64,000 nt of DNA from Corynebacterium provencense (GTDB lineage: Bacteria; Actinomycetota; Actinomycetes; Mycobacteriales; Mycobacteriaceae), in NCBI GenBank assembly GCA_900049755.1, contig LT160592.1, positions 1,079,070 to 1,143,069 on the forward strand. The letters are read 5' to 3'. This document shows positions 51,231-64,000 of the stretch, in pieces (within the stretch, counting starts at the first letter, position 1; the number at the start of each line of letters is the position of its first letter). Under the pieces are notes generated by a model, which worked only from the letters and a program-made list of their open reading frames with translations, did no database searches and was not told the origin of the DNA. The position numbers were made by a program, and so were the translations under genes.

Positions 51231-51574
51231 CAGAGGTTCCTCCACTTTTCGGGGTCGAAGTCGTCGTCGGCGGTGGCTTCGTCGAAGTAGTCGTCTCCGC
51301 TGCCGGAACCGTCGCCGGTGACTGACGCCGCGACACGTACGGCGACTGCAGGTGCCGCACCAGGGTGCCCGGCGTCATCGGAATCCAGGAGGCCCACCAC
51401 GTCACCGACGTGGAGGTGACGGCCACGGCGGGTGTCGACCTCACCGTTGACCGTCACCTGTCCTGCAGCGATGACCTCCTTGGCGGTGCCACCGGTCTCC
51501 ACGAGATTCGCGAGCTTGATGAACTGGCCGAGACGGATGTCCTCACCACGGACAGGGACGTCCTGAATGTGCAT
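51230..51574 (-). CDS. RNA-binding S4-domain protein (YaaA/RlbA type)
   Basis: The 114-aa protein has an S4 RNA-binding domain at about residues 10-65: IRLGQFIKLANLVETGGTAK and QVTVNGEVDTRRGRHLHVGD. The remaining half is acidic and likely disordered (GSGSGDDYFDEATADDDFDP). YaaA-type proteins are thought to bind structured rRNA during ribosome assembly. The ATG lies exactly 7 nt after TAGGAT on the minus strand, suggesting a leaderless mRNA. It forms a two-gene operon with the VOC protein. Confidence 0.8.
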   Translation of the reverse strand: MHIQDVPVRGEDIRLGQFIKLANLVETGGTAKEVIAAGQVTVNGEVDTRRGRHLHVGDVVGLLDSDDAGHPGAAPAVAVRVAASVTGDGSGSGDDYFDEATADDDFDPEKWRNL

Positions 51575-51581
51575 GGCGACC

Positions 51582-51587
51582 ATCCTA
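51582..51587 (-). promoter_or_regulatory. -10 box for a leaderless S4-gene mRNA
   Basis: TAGGAT on the minus strand is separated from the ATG at 51574 by 7 nt. Confidence 0.55.
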
Positions 51588-51673
51588 CGACCGGCACCCC
51601 CGGTTAACTAACTGACGGCGCATACCGTGACCGCACCGTGACCGGCACTGTGACAGGTGCAGGCCGGCACCGG

Positions 51674-52362
51674 TCAGACCAGCCGGGACACCCCCTCGAC
51701 GAGAAGCACCGCAGCGATGCCGAGGAACACCGCACCGGCGACGATGTCGATCCACGCACCGGCGGCCTGCAGACGCCGCGACAGGGCGGGCACACTCACC
51801 AGGTAGGCGACGAACATGAACCAGGCCACGCCGGTGACCAGCATCATCGCCAGCACCACCCCACGCGCGGCCCAGGAGGTCTCCGGCGGCACGAACCCGG
51901 CGAAGACCGCGCCGAAGAAAACCAGGGCCTTCGGGTTCGACAGGTTCGTCGCCACGCCCAGCCGCCACGCCCGGCCGGTGGTCATCGTCGTGGAGAGCAG
52001 GGAGGACGCCGCGTCCGACAGGGCGGCGTCCTTCCTCCGGGCGGCGAGGCCGCCGCGCGGGCGGCGTCCTTCCTCCGGGCGGCGAGGCCGCCGCGCAGCG
52101 CGCCCTGTCCCATCCACGCGAGGAAACAGCCGCCCACGAGAAACAGAGCGGTGAGGACGCCGGGGACCGCGTCCACGAGGGCGGACAGGCCCAGCATGGA
52201 CGCGAGGATCCACAACAGGTTGCCGCTCATGATGCCGAGGGCACAGGCCACACCGTTGCGGCGGACGGCACCGACGCGCAGCAGCTGCACGAGGTCGGGG
52301 CCGGGTGAGGCGATGGCGAGGAGCCACGCCACGAGGATGCTGATCAGGGCGCCGGTGGTCAC
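51674..52362 (-). pseudogene. LysE/RhtB-family amino-acid exporter, frameshifted by a 38-bp tandem duplication
   Basis: The N-terminal part from GTG 52362 reads TTGALISILVAWLLAIASPG and onward, with the SPGPD motif of LysE/RhtB exporters, to about residue 105. Then a perfect tandem copy of 38 bp (52021-52096) shifts the frame, and the rest of the protein (GVATNLSNPKALVFFGAVFA and two more helices) continues in another frame to the stop at 51674. With a single copy, one uninterrupted protein of about 216 aa results, right for the family. Members export amino acids or homoserine lactones. The GTG follows TAGAAT by 7 nt. The break may be real, phase-variable or an assembly error. Confidence 0.8.
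52021..52096. repeat. Perfect 38-bp tandem duplication inside the LysE-type gene
   Basis: Bases 52021-52058 and 52059-52096 are identical over all 38 positions. Because 38 is not a multiple of three, the extra copy shifts the frame. The unit contains GCGGCGAGGCCGCCGCGC, itself nearly self-complementary, which may promote slippage. Confidence 0.9.
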
Positions 52363-52369
52363 CGGGGGG

Positions 52370-52375
52370 ATTCTA
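52370..52375 (-). promoter_or_regulatory. -10 box for a leaderless LysE-type mRNA
   Basis: TAGAAT on the minus strand is followed by 7 nt and the GTG at 52362. Confidence 0.5.
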
Positions 52376-52538
52376 GTGCGACCGGTTCCCCCGGTTACAC
52401 CCGGCTTCACCGACCGTCACGCCACCGGGAGACCGGGAACTGTCGAATACGCCGTCAACGGAGCGCCGACAGGACCCACCGGCAGCATACGGGCGAATTC
52501 ACCTGCCGGTGAGCGTGCTGACTCGACATCCGGGGAAA

Positions 52539-54095
52539 CTACGCCCTCAGCGGCATGTCCGTCGGGGCGACCGGGGTCGGCAGGGCGGTCTCGCCCATGA
52601 GAGCGCGGTCCACGGCGGCCGCACAGGCCCGCCCCTCCGAGATACCCCACACGATCAGGGACTGGCCACGACCGGCGTCACCGGCGACGAAGACGGGGGC
52701 GTCGAATCCGGCGTCCTGTACGGCGGGGGTCTCGAACCAGTGGGCGCGGTAGGAGTCGTCCCGGACGATCCTGCCCCGGCCGTCGATACGCAGTCCGAGT
52801 TCCTCGACGATTCCGGTGGAGTCCACTGAGGCGAACCCGACCGCGAGAAGCACGAGGTCGGCGTCCATGGTCATCTCGGTACCGGGAATGTTCACCGTAC
52901 CTTCGGCCGTGCGTTCGCAGCGGGCTGCACGCAGACCCGTGACATGTCCGTTCTCACCCAGCAGCTCCACGGTGTTGACCTTGAAGTCCCGGTACCCGAG
53001 GGGCTCGCCGGGAACCCTGGCGGCCAGGCCGAGTGCGGCGATCTCGTCGGCGGACTCGTTACCGGTGACGGTGTACTCACCCTCCTCGTGGGCGGAGGCG
53101 ACGCGCCAGATCCGCGGCCACGTCGGCCACGGGGTGTCGTCGGGTCGTTCACGGCCCGGCGCGGAGTGGATGTCGAACTGGTGCACCGAGAGGGCACCCT
53201 GCCGCAGGGCGGTCCCGAAGCAGTCTGTGCCGGTGTCACCGCCGCCGATGATGACGACCCTCCTGCCTTTCGCGTCGATGACGGGGGCGTCGCCGAGGTC
53301 TCCTTCCCGGGACCGGGTCGGCAACGGCAGGTACTCCATCGCCTGGTGCACCCCGGCGAGTTCCCGTCCGGAAATGTTGACCTCACGTCCGACGGTGGAT
53401 CCCAGTGCCAGGACGACGGCGTCGAAGCGTGCGAGGTCGGCGGCGGTCGGCGAGGTGTTCGGGCGGAAGGTCGTCCCCTCAGCCTCCATCTGCGCCAGCC
53501 GCCGGTCGATCCACTTCTTGTCCAGTTTGTAGTTCGGCACCCCGTACCGCAGCAGTCCTCCGATCCGGGGGTCGCGTTCGTACACGGTGACATCGTGGCC
53601 GGCGCGGGTGAGCTGCTGTGCGGCGGCGAGGCCGGCGGGGCCGGAACCGACCACGGCGACCGACTGGCCGGTGGAGAAGGACGCCTTGACCGGGGTGACC
53701 CACCCCTTGTCGAAGGCGTGTTCCACGATCTGCAGTTCGACCGACTTGATCGACACCGGGTCGTCGTTGATGCCCAGCACGCACGCTCCCTCACAGGGGG
53801 CGGGGCAGACCCGGCCGGTGAACTCGGGGAAGTTGTTCGTGGCGTGGAGCCGGTCGTAGGCCTCCCGCCAGCGTCCCAGACGGACGAGGTCGTTCCACTC
53901 CGGGATGATGTTGCCCAGCGGGCATCCTTCATGGCAGAAGGGGACGCCACAGTCCATGCACCGGGCGGCCTGGGTCTGGACCCTTCCGTCAGGCAGTGCT
54001 TCGGTGACCTCGTTCCAGTCGAGCAGGCGCAGCGGGACGGGACGGTGGGGCGCCTCTTCGCGGCGGAACTTCAGAAATCCGTGCGGATCAGCCAT
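52539..54095 (-). CDS. gltD: Glutamate synthase, small (beta) subunit
   Basis: The 518-aa protein starts at the ATG at 54095, 2 nt after the gltB stop. It has N-terminal FeS-binding cysteines (CMDCGVPFCHEGCPLGN about residues 48-64; RVCPAPCEGACVLG about 101-114). The FAD motif is VVGSGPAGLAAAQQL (about 152-166), and GGGDTGTDC (about 296-304) serves NADPH. It passes electrons from NADPH to the large subunit, where glutamine and 2-oxoglutarate give two glutamates. The longer upstream frame lies inside gltB and was rejected. It is co-transcribed with gltB. Confidence 0.95.
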   Translation of the reverse strand: MADPHGFLKFRREEAPHRPVPLRLLDWNEVTEALPDGRVQTQAARCMDCGVPFCHEGCPLGNIIPEWNDLVRLGRWREAYDRLHATNNFPEFTGRVCPAPCEGACVLGINDDPVSIKSVELQIVEHAFDKGWVTPVKASFSTGQSVAVVGSGPAGLAAAQQLTRAGHDVTVYERDPRIGGLLRYGVPNYKLDKKWIDRRLAQMEAEGTTFRPNTSPTAADLARFDAVVLALGSTVGREVNISGRELAGVHQAMEYLPLPTRSREGDLGDAPVIDAKGRRVVIIGGGDTGTDCFGTALRQGALSVHQFDIHSAPGRERPDDTPWPTWPRIWRVASAHEEGEYTVTGNESADEIAALGLAARVPGEPLGYRDFKVNTVELLGENGHVTGLRAARCERTAEGTVNIPGTEMTMDADLVLLAVGFASVDSTGIVEELGLRIDGRGRIVRDDSYRAHWFETPAVQDAGFDAPVFVAGDAGRGQSLIVWGISEGRACAAAVDRALMGETALPTPVAPTDMPLRA

Positions 54096-54097
54096 TG

Positions 54098-58795
<4,698 letters not shown>

Positions 58796-59319
58796 GGGGT
58801 CGTCAGCCTCCGGGGAAGTCGTGGAGCAGTTGTCGGGCTGCTCCGGGTCGGCGACCTGTGTCGACGAGTCACTGTCGGCAGGTCGCGTCGGGGTTGTGGT
58901 GGGCAGCTGTGGTCCGGTCCGGCGCGGGGTGTGGTGCGCCGGTCGGGGTCACTGGTGGTCACTGGTGGACCGTCGGGTGTCACCCCATACATACGGTCGC
59001 TGTCCGGGTGATCAAAATGAGGTTGTCCTCACTCGGGCAGCTGTTCACATCAGAGTGTGATATATGCCACACAATATGGGTACGTGCGCTGGCGGTCTCC
59101 ACATGAAGTTGTCTTTGTATCTTAGCCCCGTACACCCCCGCAACCCCACCCAACTGTGAAGTCTCACCAGGTGGACGCGGATCATCCACATAGCGGTCCA
59201 TTTGTTTCGTGCGTGTTTCTCCGTAGTTTCTCTTCAGTTTCCGGCCGCGGTACCGGACGACCTCCCGGGAGACCGCCTGACGGCACCGGACGTACCATGA
59301 CCGGGATGAAAGGACGCCC
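58796..59319. other. Divergent control region between gltB and an unknown gene
   Basis: No gene is seen in 524 bases. It contains a 12-bp direct repeat (GGTCACTGGTGG twice, about 58946-58969), a GlxR-type site at 59056-59071, and the AT-richest DNA of the region near 59050-59130. The promoters of gltB (minus) and the 59320 gene (plus) must lie here, but no -10 box is convincing. Confidence 0.5.
59056..59071. promoter_or_regulatory. GlxR/CRP-type binding site
   Basis: TGTGATATATGCCACA matches the corynebacterial GlxR consensus TGTGANNTANNTCACA with one mismatch. It stands about 260 nt from gltB and 249 nt from the 59320 gene, so either could be controlled by cAMP-GlxR. Confidence 0.55.
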
Positions 59320-60096
59320 GTGAAAGACCCGTACCGCATCCCCGGCATGCTCGACGCCCTCGGCCACCTCTGGGAGGCCCGTCCCGACCTCACCCTCCCC
59401 CGGCTGCTCGGCCTGCTGGAGACCCACGGGGCCGGCTGGAACGCCACCGACGAAGAGACCCTGACGGTCCTGCGCCGGCTCTGCGCCGAGACCCCGGCCC
59501 GTCTCCGGGACATTCCCGGCGCCCTGGACGACGACGGCGGCGTGCACGGGAGATACCTCGTGACCACCGAAGACAGCGGCAGCACCGGGCACGCCGGCAC
59601 CGCCGCCGGCCGGCTGGTGACCCTCGGCCCCGGCAGAGCCGCGGTCCGGACGCTCCCCGCCACCCGCCGCCAGGCACTGCACGAACTGCCCCAGCCCGTC
59701 GTCTGGGACCACGCAGGAGTACGCAGCTGCAGCGTCGCACAGCCCCTGGTCATCCTCGACACCTCCGGCGTCCCCCACCATCTCGGCCTCGTCTCCTCGA
59801 TCCGGACAGTCACGGCACCGGCCTCCGACGGCGAGGTCAGGTCCCTGACGGGACTGCGCCGCGCGACCCTCGACACAGTTCACCTGCTGGAACTCGGCGA
59901 CGCCGGCGACAGTGGGACAGTACTGGTGGACCGCTCCCTGTGGCTGTTCACTGCCGGTCGACGCGAACTCCACCGCGAGAAGCTCGACTGGTCCCGGCTC
60001 GACCGCGCGAGCGTCGGGGAACCCCTGCGGGTACAGCTCACCCACGGCGGCGTGCGGGAACTCGCCGTCGTAGAACGGATCACCCGCCTGGAGTGA
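59320..60096 (+). CDS. Hypothetical protein with DUF1040-like N-terminus
   Basis: The 258-aa protein starts at GTG 59320 after AAAGGA. Residues about 3-50 (DPYRIPGMLDALGHLWEARP, then LPRLLGLLETHG) resemble the W...PDLRL pattern of short DUF1040-like domains, at low certainty. Residues 120-258 are mostly beta-type with no catalytic motif. No signal or membrane segment is present. It stands alone between gltB and tRNA-Ser. I cannot offer a function. Confidence 0.65.
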   Translation: MKDPYRIPGMLDALGHLWEARPDLTLPRLLGLLETHGAGWNATDEETLTVLRRLCAETPARLRDIPGALDDDGGVHGRYLVTTEDSGSTGHAGTAAGRLVTLGPGRAAVRTLPATRRQALHELPQPVVWDHAGVRSCSVAQPLVILDTSGVPHHLGLVSSIRTVTAPASDGEVRSLTGLRRATLDTVHLLELGDAGDSGTVLVDRSLWLFTAGRRELHREKLDWSRLDRASVGEPLRVQLTHGGVRELAVVERITRLE

Positions 60097-60141
60097 GGCG
60101 TCCTCCACCCCCGACGGTTACCGGCGGGACTTCCTGAACTG

Positions 60142-60226
60142 CGGAGACGGCGGGATTTGAACCCGCGGACGATCACTCGTCGCTGGTTTTCAAGACCAGT
60201 GCATTCGGCCGCTCTGCCACGTCTCC
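60142..60226 (-). tRNA. tRNA-Ser (anticodon UGA)
   Basis: Read on the minus strand, the 7-bp acceptor stem GGAGACG/CGTCTCC closes the molecule and G at 60142 is the discriminator, as usual for serine tRNA. The anticodon arm reads CTGGTCTTGAAAACCAG with anticodon TGA. The T-arm is CGCGGGTTCAAATCCCGC, and a long variable arm (GCGACGAGTGATCGTC) marks a class-II tRNA. CCA is not encoded. It reads UCA and related serine codons. Confidence 0.95.
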
Positions 60227-60378
60227 TCGCGTATCCCACGGCGCTGCCGACCACTGCGGCAGGTCACCGAACCACCCGAAGCCGGGCGGCGGACACAGCG
60301 GCACAATTGTAGCGCATACCCCCGGCGGAACAGTGCCCCGGGGACCACGGAACCCCGGTGCGGGAGAGTGACGACGGT

Positions 60379-60384
60379 TACCCT
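60379..60384 (+). promoter_or_regulatory. -10 box for a leaderless quinone oxidoreductase mRNA
   Basis: TACCCT ends 8 nt before the ATG at 60393; no ribosome site is visible. Confidence 0.45.
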
Positions 60385-60392
60385 GGACAGGC

Positions 60393-61379
60393 ATGAAGGC
60401 GATCATCCAGAAAGACCCCGACGACCCGACTTCACTGACCTGGTCAGACTCCCCCACACCGGTTCCCGGGGACAACGAGGTGCTGGTGAAGGTCACCGCC
60501 GCAGGCGTCAACCGGGCCGACACCCTCCAGGCCCAGGGACACTATCCTCCGCCTCCCGGAGTGACGGACATCATCGGCCTGGAAGTTGCCGGGGTGATCG
60601 AGGACGCCAACGGCTGTGTGCGTCCCGACGGTACCCCCTGGGCCTCCGGCGACCGGGTCGGAGCGCTGCTGTCCGGCGGCGGCTACGCCGAGTACGTCAC
60701 CGTCCCGGCAGGCCAGCTGCTCCCCGTACCCGCCGGATTCAGTCTCACGGACACCGCCAGCATCGTGGAGGTCGCATGCACAGTGTGGTCGAACCTCATG
60801 ATGACCGCGCACCTGCACAAAGGTGACCTCCTGCTCGTCCACGGCGGCGGAGGCGGGGTCGGGCTGTTCGCCGTCCAGGTCGCCAAAGCGCTCGGAGCAC
60901 GCGTCGCAGTCACCGCGGGAAGTACCGCGAAACTCGACGTGTGCCGCAGCTACGGGGCGGAACTGCTCATCAACTACCGCGACGAGGACTTCACCTCCGT
61001 CATCAGGGAGGCCGGCGGCGCAGACGTCATCCTCGACATCATCGGCGCGAAATACCTCGACCGGAACGTCTCCGCCCTGGCCAGTGACGGCCACCTCGTC
61101 ATCATTGGAATGCAGGGTGGAGTCAGAGGGGAACTCAACATCGGCAGACTGCTCAACAGACGGGGCACCATCTCGGCGACAGGCCTGCGCTACCGGGACA
61201 CCGACGACAAGGCCCGGATCGTCCGGGCGACCGTCGACAACGTGTGGCCGATGCTGGCCGACGGCACCGTCCGACACCACGTGGACAGGGTGATTCCCGT
61301 CCGGGACGCCGCCGCCGCCCACGCCGCGCTGCTGGCCGGGGAGGTCACCGGAAAGATCGTGCTGTCAGTCTCAGACTGA
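60393..61379 (+). CDS. Zinc-independent NAD(P)H quinone oxidoreductase (PIG3/QOR type)
   Basis: The 328-aa MDR protein lacks the catalytic zinc cysteines and shows GVNRADTLQAQGHYPPPPG (about residues 34-52), typical of TP53I3/QOR enzymes, and the NADPH turn VHGGGGGVGLFAVQ (about 148-161). It reduces quinones or enals in the cytoplasm. The gene lies next to the aminotransferase-fold gene at 62390, an association that I recall for Rv3777/Rv3778c of Mycobacterium tuberculosis, also near the aft/emb region. The name is given by family; the substrate is unknown. Confidence 0.85.
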   Translation: MKAIIQKDPDDPTSLTWSDSPTPVPGDNEVLVKVTAAGVNRADTLQAQGHYPPPPGVTDIIGLEVAGVIEDANGCVRPDGTPWASGDRVGALLSGGGYAEYVTVPAGQLLPVPAGFSLTDTASIVEVACTVWSNLMMTAHLHKGDLLLVHGGGGGVGLFAVQVAKALGARVAVTAGSTAKLDVCRSYGAELLINYRDEDFTSVIREAGGADVILDIIGAKYLDRNVSALASDGHLVIIGMQGGVRGELNIGRLLNRRGTISATGLRYRDTDDKARIVRATVDNVWPMLADGTVRHHVDRVIPVRDAAAAHAALLAGEVTGKIVLSVSD

Positions 61380-61446
61380 CCGGGAACATTCACCCCGTTC
61401 ACGGGGTCACACAGGGGACAAGCACAGCGACCGTCAAGGAGAAACC

Positions 61447-61638
61447 GTGTCCGGTCCCCGAACTCCCCGTCCTCCCCTGCACATCCCGGTGAAGGACGCC
61501 TTCCTCAGTGTCCCGCTCCCCGATGAACCGGACATTCCCCCCGCACCACCCGGCCCCGGACGGGAACCCGCCCCCCACCCCTTCAGCGACAGTGCCGGCA
61601 ACGCACCGATCCTGTACCTCCGACTGCAGACTCCATAG
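61447..61638 (+). CDS. Small Pro-rich hypothetical protein
   Basis: A 63-aa frame starts with GTG after a good AAGGAG ribosome site. It is rich in Pro (about 30%) and has no signal or membrane segment. It may be a short coding gene after the quinone oxidoreductase, or chance. Residues 14-30 (VKDAFLSVPLPDEPDIP) look the most protein-like. The following 61639-61866 contains AT-rich promoter-like DNA but no gene. Confidence 0.35.
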   Translation: MSGPRTPRPPLHIPVKDAFLSVPLPDEPDIPPAPPGPGREPAPHPFSDSAGNAPILYLRLQTP

Positions 61639-61866
61639 GTTTCAGGAAGACATGAACTTCTTCACCGACTACCTCCACTGAACTTCGCGAATATTTCAGA
61701 ATATAGCTTGTCCTGTTACTGTGTGAACATATTTCTTTTATAGCCCACTCAGGATTCTCGCCTCGGCAACCGCTCAACCACGGCCCCCAAGTGCGGGGGA
61801 GGCTGGCCTGCTTAAGGCGGCCACGCCCTCACTGACCTTGCCGGCACGTTCCGCGACATCAGATCC

Positions 61867-62334
61867 ATGACATCCCGTACCCCCAATGAAATGACCATGA
61901 CAAACCCTTTCTCACAGGATCCTCAGAACTGGAAGAGCCAGCCGCAGTACCCGCAGCAGCCTTTCGCACAGCAGCCCTACGCACCCCCGCAGCCTGCCCA
62001 GGACCCGCAGTACCCCCAGTACCCGGTCGCATACACCCAGCCGCAGATGCCCGCCCAGCAGCAGGCCGTGGCCTTCTCCCCCAAGTCCAAAGCCGCTGCG
62101 GCTCTTCTGGCATTCTTCCTGGGCGGTCTCGGCGCCCACAACTTCTACCTAGGATACACCGGAAAGGGCTTCTGTCAGCTGGCCCTGCTGGTTTTCGGGG
62201 TGTTCACGAGCCTCTTCGTCATCGGCTTCCTCATGCTGGGAGCGCTGAGCCTCTGGGTGCTGATCGAGTTCATCATGATCCTCACCGGCGGCGGAGCGTA
62301 CACGCACGATTCCGTGGGCCGTCCGCTGTCCTGA
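61867..62334 (+). CDS. TM2-domain membrane protein
   Basis: The protein of up to 155 aa has a Gln/Pro/Tyr-rich head with PQYPQ repeats (residues about 20-65). A TM2 domain of two helices follows: KSKAAAALLAFFLGGLGAHN then FYLGYTGKGFCQLALL (about 75-145), including the family's LGGLGAHNFYLG turn. TM2 proteins are small inner-membrane proteins of unknown role. The start is uncertain: ATG 61867 or ATG 61897 (MTNPFSQ) are both possible, with no strong ribosome site. The upstream AT-rich stretch (about 61690-61740) probably holds its promoter. Confidence 0.75.
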   Translation: MTSRTPNEMTMTNPFSQDPQNWKSQPQYPQQPFAQQPYAPPQPAQDPQYPQYPVAYTQPQMPAQQQAVAFSPKSKAAAALLAFFLGGLGAHNFYLGYTGKGFCQLALLVFGVFTSLFVIGFLMLGALSLWVLIEFIMILTGGGAYTHDSVGRPLS

Positions 62335-62389
62335 CCGCGGGAACGGTCGACACGGTCCCGGCTGCGGCACTGCGTATGCGCCACTCCGC

Positions 62390-63775
62390 CTACACCATTC
62401 CGCCGACAACCCTGACCAGCTGATCGACGTCGTAGCGGGTGTTGTGCGGTGCGAACGCGACACACACGGCACCCCCCATTTCAGCGACACCCATCTGGTC
62501 GAAGAGCGCACTGTCCTCCAGGCCCACCACTTCGGCGACGACACCGTTGTCCAGCAGCCGTTCCGCCACAGTCGCGGCAGACAGTCCGGGCACCAGGAAA
62601 CTCACCCTCGGCACGCGGTCCGTCGGAGACCACAGATCCGTGTACCCCCCGTCGTCCACGGTCCACGATCCGTGACCCCCGCCGTTGTAGGCACCGTGGT
62701 CGTCTCCGGTCACCCCGACAACATGAACCACCCCGAAATCGCGGAGCCCGTCGATGAGATGACGGGCCAGTCCGTTCATGTACTCCTCCGCCGCAGGCAG
62801 TGAGGTCGCCAGTTTCGAGCGACGGTCACCGGTGGCGTCCTCGTCCAGGCCCGCCAGAAAATCGACCGTAGCCGGGACTGCGCCCAGAAGCCCCGGCGCA
62901 AGACCTCCCCGCTCCAGTGCCGCAACCCGCCGCTTCGCCAGCGAATGGAGGTCCGGGGTGGAGTGCCTGCCCGTGCGTACCTCCGCCAGCTTCAGCTGGG
63001 CCAGCATCGTCTGGTCCCGGAACACCAGTGCCCCCACCTCGGGGCCCCCGAGCGGGGCCAGGTCGAGCGCCACGACATCGGCACCCCATTCATCTATGTC
63101 TATCCTCCGGTACGGCGCGTACGCCGCGGCGTCCACGACCAGCCACCCGTTGGACTTCGCGTGGAGCAGGTCAGCCACCGCCCGGACGTCCGTCACCGTA
63201 CCGATGTGCGCATTGGCCGCGGCGACGGCGACGACAGAGGTGTACGGCCCGATGAGTTCACTGAACTGCCAGGTGGGCAGGGAACCCGTGGTGAGTTCCG
63301 CCTCCGCCCACCGCACCTTGGCACCGTAGAGGTCGGACGCCAGTTCCCACGGGGCGATGTTCACCGGGTCGTCGATGCGGGACAGGACGACCTCCCGGCC
63401 TATCCGCAGTTTGGCCGGCAGTGAGGACGCCAGGGTGTTCAGCAGCGCGGCCCGGCTCGGTCCCAGCACCACGCACTCGGCAACCCCTCCGACCAGGTCC
63501 GCGACGGCGGCCCTGGCCTCGTCGACGTAGATGTCGCCCCTGGTCCCTGTCCCGGTCGTCCCGGCCTCCCCGCCCACCTGCACGGTGCCGGGGTCCGCCT
63601 GCAGTGGGGCGGTCCGGAACGCCCTGGTCACCGCCGAACTCACCTTCTCCGGGACCTGGGCGCGAGTACCCGCGTTGAGGTAGGTCCACCCGTCGGACTG
63701 GGAGACATAGAGCCCACGGGCCCTCGCGGAATCGAACACGCCTGAACGCACCTCATTCATGGACATCAAGGACAT
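62390..63775 (-). CDS. Class-V-aminotransferase-fold protein lacking a visible PLP lysine
   Basis: The 461-aa protein follows the cysteine-desulfurase/class V fold. ANAHIGTVTDVRAVADLLHA (about residues 190-210) and WLVVDAAAYAPYRRIDIDEW (Asp about 217, the usual PLP-nitrogen ligand) are conserved. Where the family has its GHK lysine the protein reads VVALDLAPLGGPEVGALVF, so no Schiff-base Lys is present at that position. I recall the same loss in Rv3778c of mycobacteria, suggesting a conserved non-PLP or structural protein. A Gly-rich insert (YNGGGHGSWTVDDGGY) occurs near residue 370. The ATG at 63775 is chosen because TGATAT ends exactly 7 nt before it. Confidence 0.75.
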   Translation of the reverse strand: MSLMSMNEVRSGVFDSARARGLYVSQSDGWTYLNAGTRAQVPEKVSSAVTRAFRTAPLQADPGTVQVGGEAGTTGTGTRGDIYVDEARAAVADLVGGVAECVVLGPSRAALLNTLASSLPAKLRIGREVVLSRIDDPVNIAPWELASDLYGAKVRWAEAELTTGSLPTWQFSELIGPYTSVVAVAAANAHIGTVTDVRAVADLLHAKSNGWLVVDAAAYAPYRRIDIDEWGADVVALDLAPLGGPEVGALVFRDQTMLAQLKLAEVRTGRHSTPDLHSLAKRRVAALERGGLAPGLLGAVPATVDFLAGLDEDATGDRRSKLATSLPAAEEYMNGLARHLIDGLRDFGVVHVVGVTGDDHGAYNGGGHGSWTVDDGGYTDLWSPTDRVPRVSFLVPGLSAATVAERLLDNGVVAEVVGLEDSALFDQMGVAEMGGAVCVAFAPHNTRYDVDQLVRVVGGMV

Positions 63776-63782
63776 CACGGAC

Positions 63783-63788
63783 ATATCA
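63783..63788 (-). promoter_or_regulatory. -10 box for a leaderless aminotransferase-fold mRNA
   Basis: TGATAT on the minus strand, then 7 nt, then the ATG at 63775. Confidence 0.45.
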
Positions 63789-64000
63789 CGGACTTTGCAC
63801 GGTATCTGCACGGTCAAACAGGTCATCTCGGACGTCACGCTGCCGGGCCTGCCGGTGGCCGTCGTGACCCGATCCTACAGCCCCTGCCGGACAGCTCCAC
63901 AAGCCCCGGCAGTGAGCCCGCAGCGGGACCGCAGGGACTCCGCAGTCAGCTGTCGGGGAACTGTCCGGAGGGTTGGAGAAAGCTGCGGGAACTGCCGGGA

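Noticed and set aside
61690..61745. Possible origin or phage attachment site in AT-rich DNA
   Set aside because: Only a local AT-rich promoter-like stretch; no repeats, integrase or DnaA boxes are visible.

Overview
The window is high-GC DNA (most genes about 65-70% GC by eye) from an actinobacterium of the order Corynebacteriales, most probably a Corynebacterium. The best evidence is the adjacent pair for cell-wall arabinan synthesis (aftA-like at 41213, emb-like at 43399). Supporting signs are two sulfur-regulon (McbR-type) operators, a GlxR-type site, an actinobacterial rRNA leader with its boxA, and many genes whose start codon lies 6-8 nt after a TANNNT box, as expected for leaderless mRNAs.

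Layout. 1-4.4 kb: end of a xanthine-dehydrogenase-type molybdoenzyme, a frameshifted ornithine-cyclodeaminase-like gene, an unknown protein and an NCS1 nucleobase permease. 4.4-10.7 kb: a GC-rich non-coding block, a PH-domain protein, a dicarboxylate/glutamate symporter, a large low-GC leucine-rich-repeat lipoprotein and an MpaB/DUF2236-type protein. 10.7-15.7 kb: a minus-strand operon of flavoprotein, 2x[4Fe-4S] ferredoxin and SsuA/SsuC/SsuB-like ABC transporter with a McbR-like operator. Its flavoprotein gene is interrupted by a sequencing-adapter (Tn5 mosaic-end) dimer plus a foreign piece of ssuA-like sequence. 15.8-18.8 kb: hypotheticals, a GNAT protein and an SGNH esterase. 18.8-24.8 kb: aldehyde dehydrogenase, permease and alcohol dehydrogenase, divergent from a GAF/PucR-type regulator.

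24.8-28.6 kb: a ThrE-type exporter, then MetQ-like lipoprotein plus M20 peptidase behind a second McbR-like operator. 28.7-37.3 kb: a LacI regulator, a perfect 16-bp palindrome, and an apparent operon of NMT1-like binding protein, ATPase, fused double permease, amidohydrolase, nucleoside hydrolase and a butanediol-dehydrogenase-type enzyme. 37.3-39.6 kb: BenE transporter, a remnant of an ABC-class ATPase gene, and an rRNA-type promoter plus boxA leader with no rRNA genes behind it. 39.6-50.3 kb: NYN-domain protein, AftA, Emb, M13 peptidase and GH25 hydrolase.

50.3-58.8 kb, minus strand: VOC protein, S4 protein, a LysE-type exporter broken by a perfect 38-bp tandem duplication, and gltBD. 59.3-64 kb: an unknown protein, tRNA-Ser(UGA), quinone oxidoreductase, a small protein, a TM2 protein and a class-V-aminotransferase-fold protein without a visible PLP lysine.

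Three genes are broken in ways that could be assembly or sequencing faults (about 1679, 14309-14492 and 52021-52096), so sequence quality should be checked before biological meaning is read into them. The most interesting biology is the redox-pair/ABC sulfur operon, the orphan rRNA promoter-leader, the LRR lipoprotein and the LacI-linked nucleoside operon.
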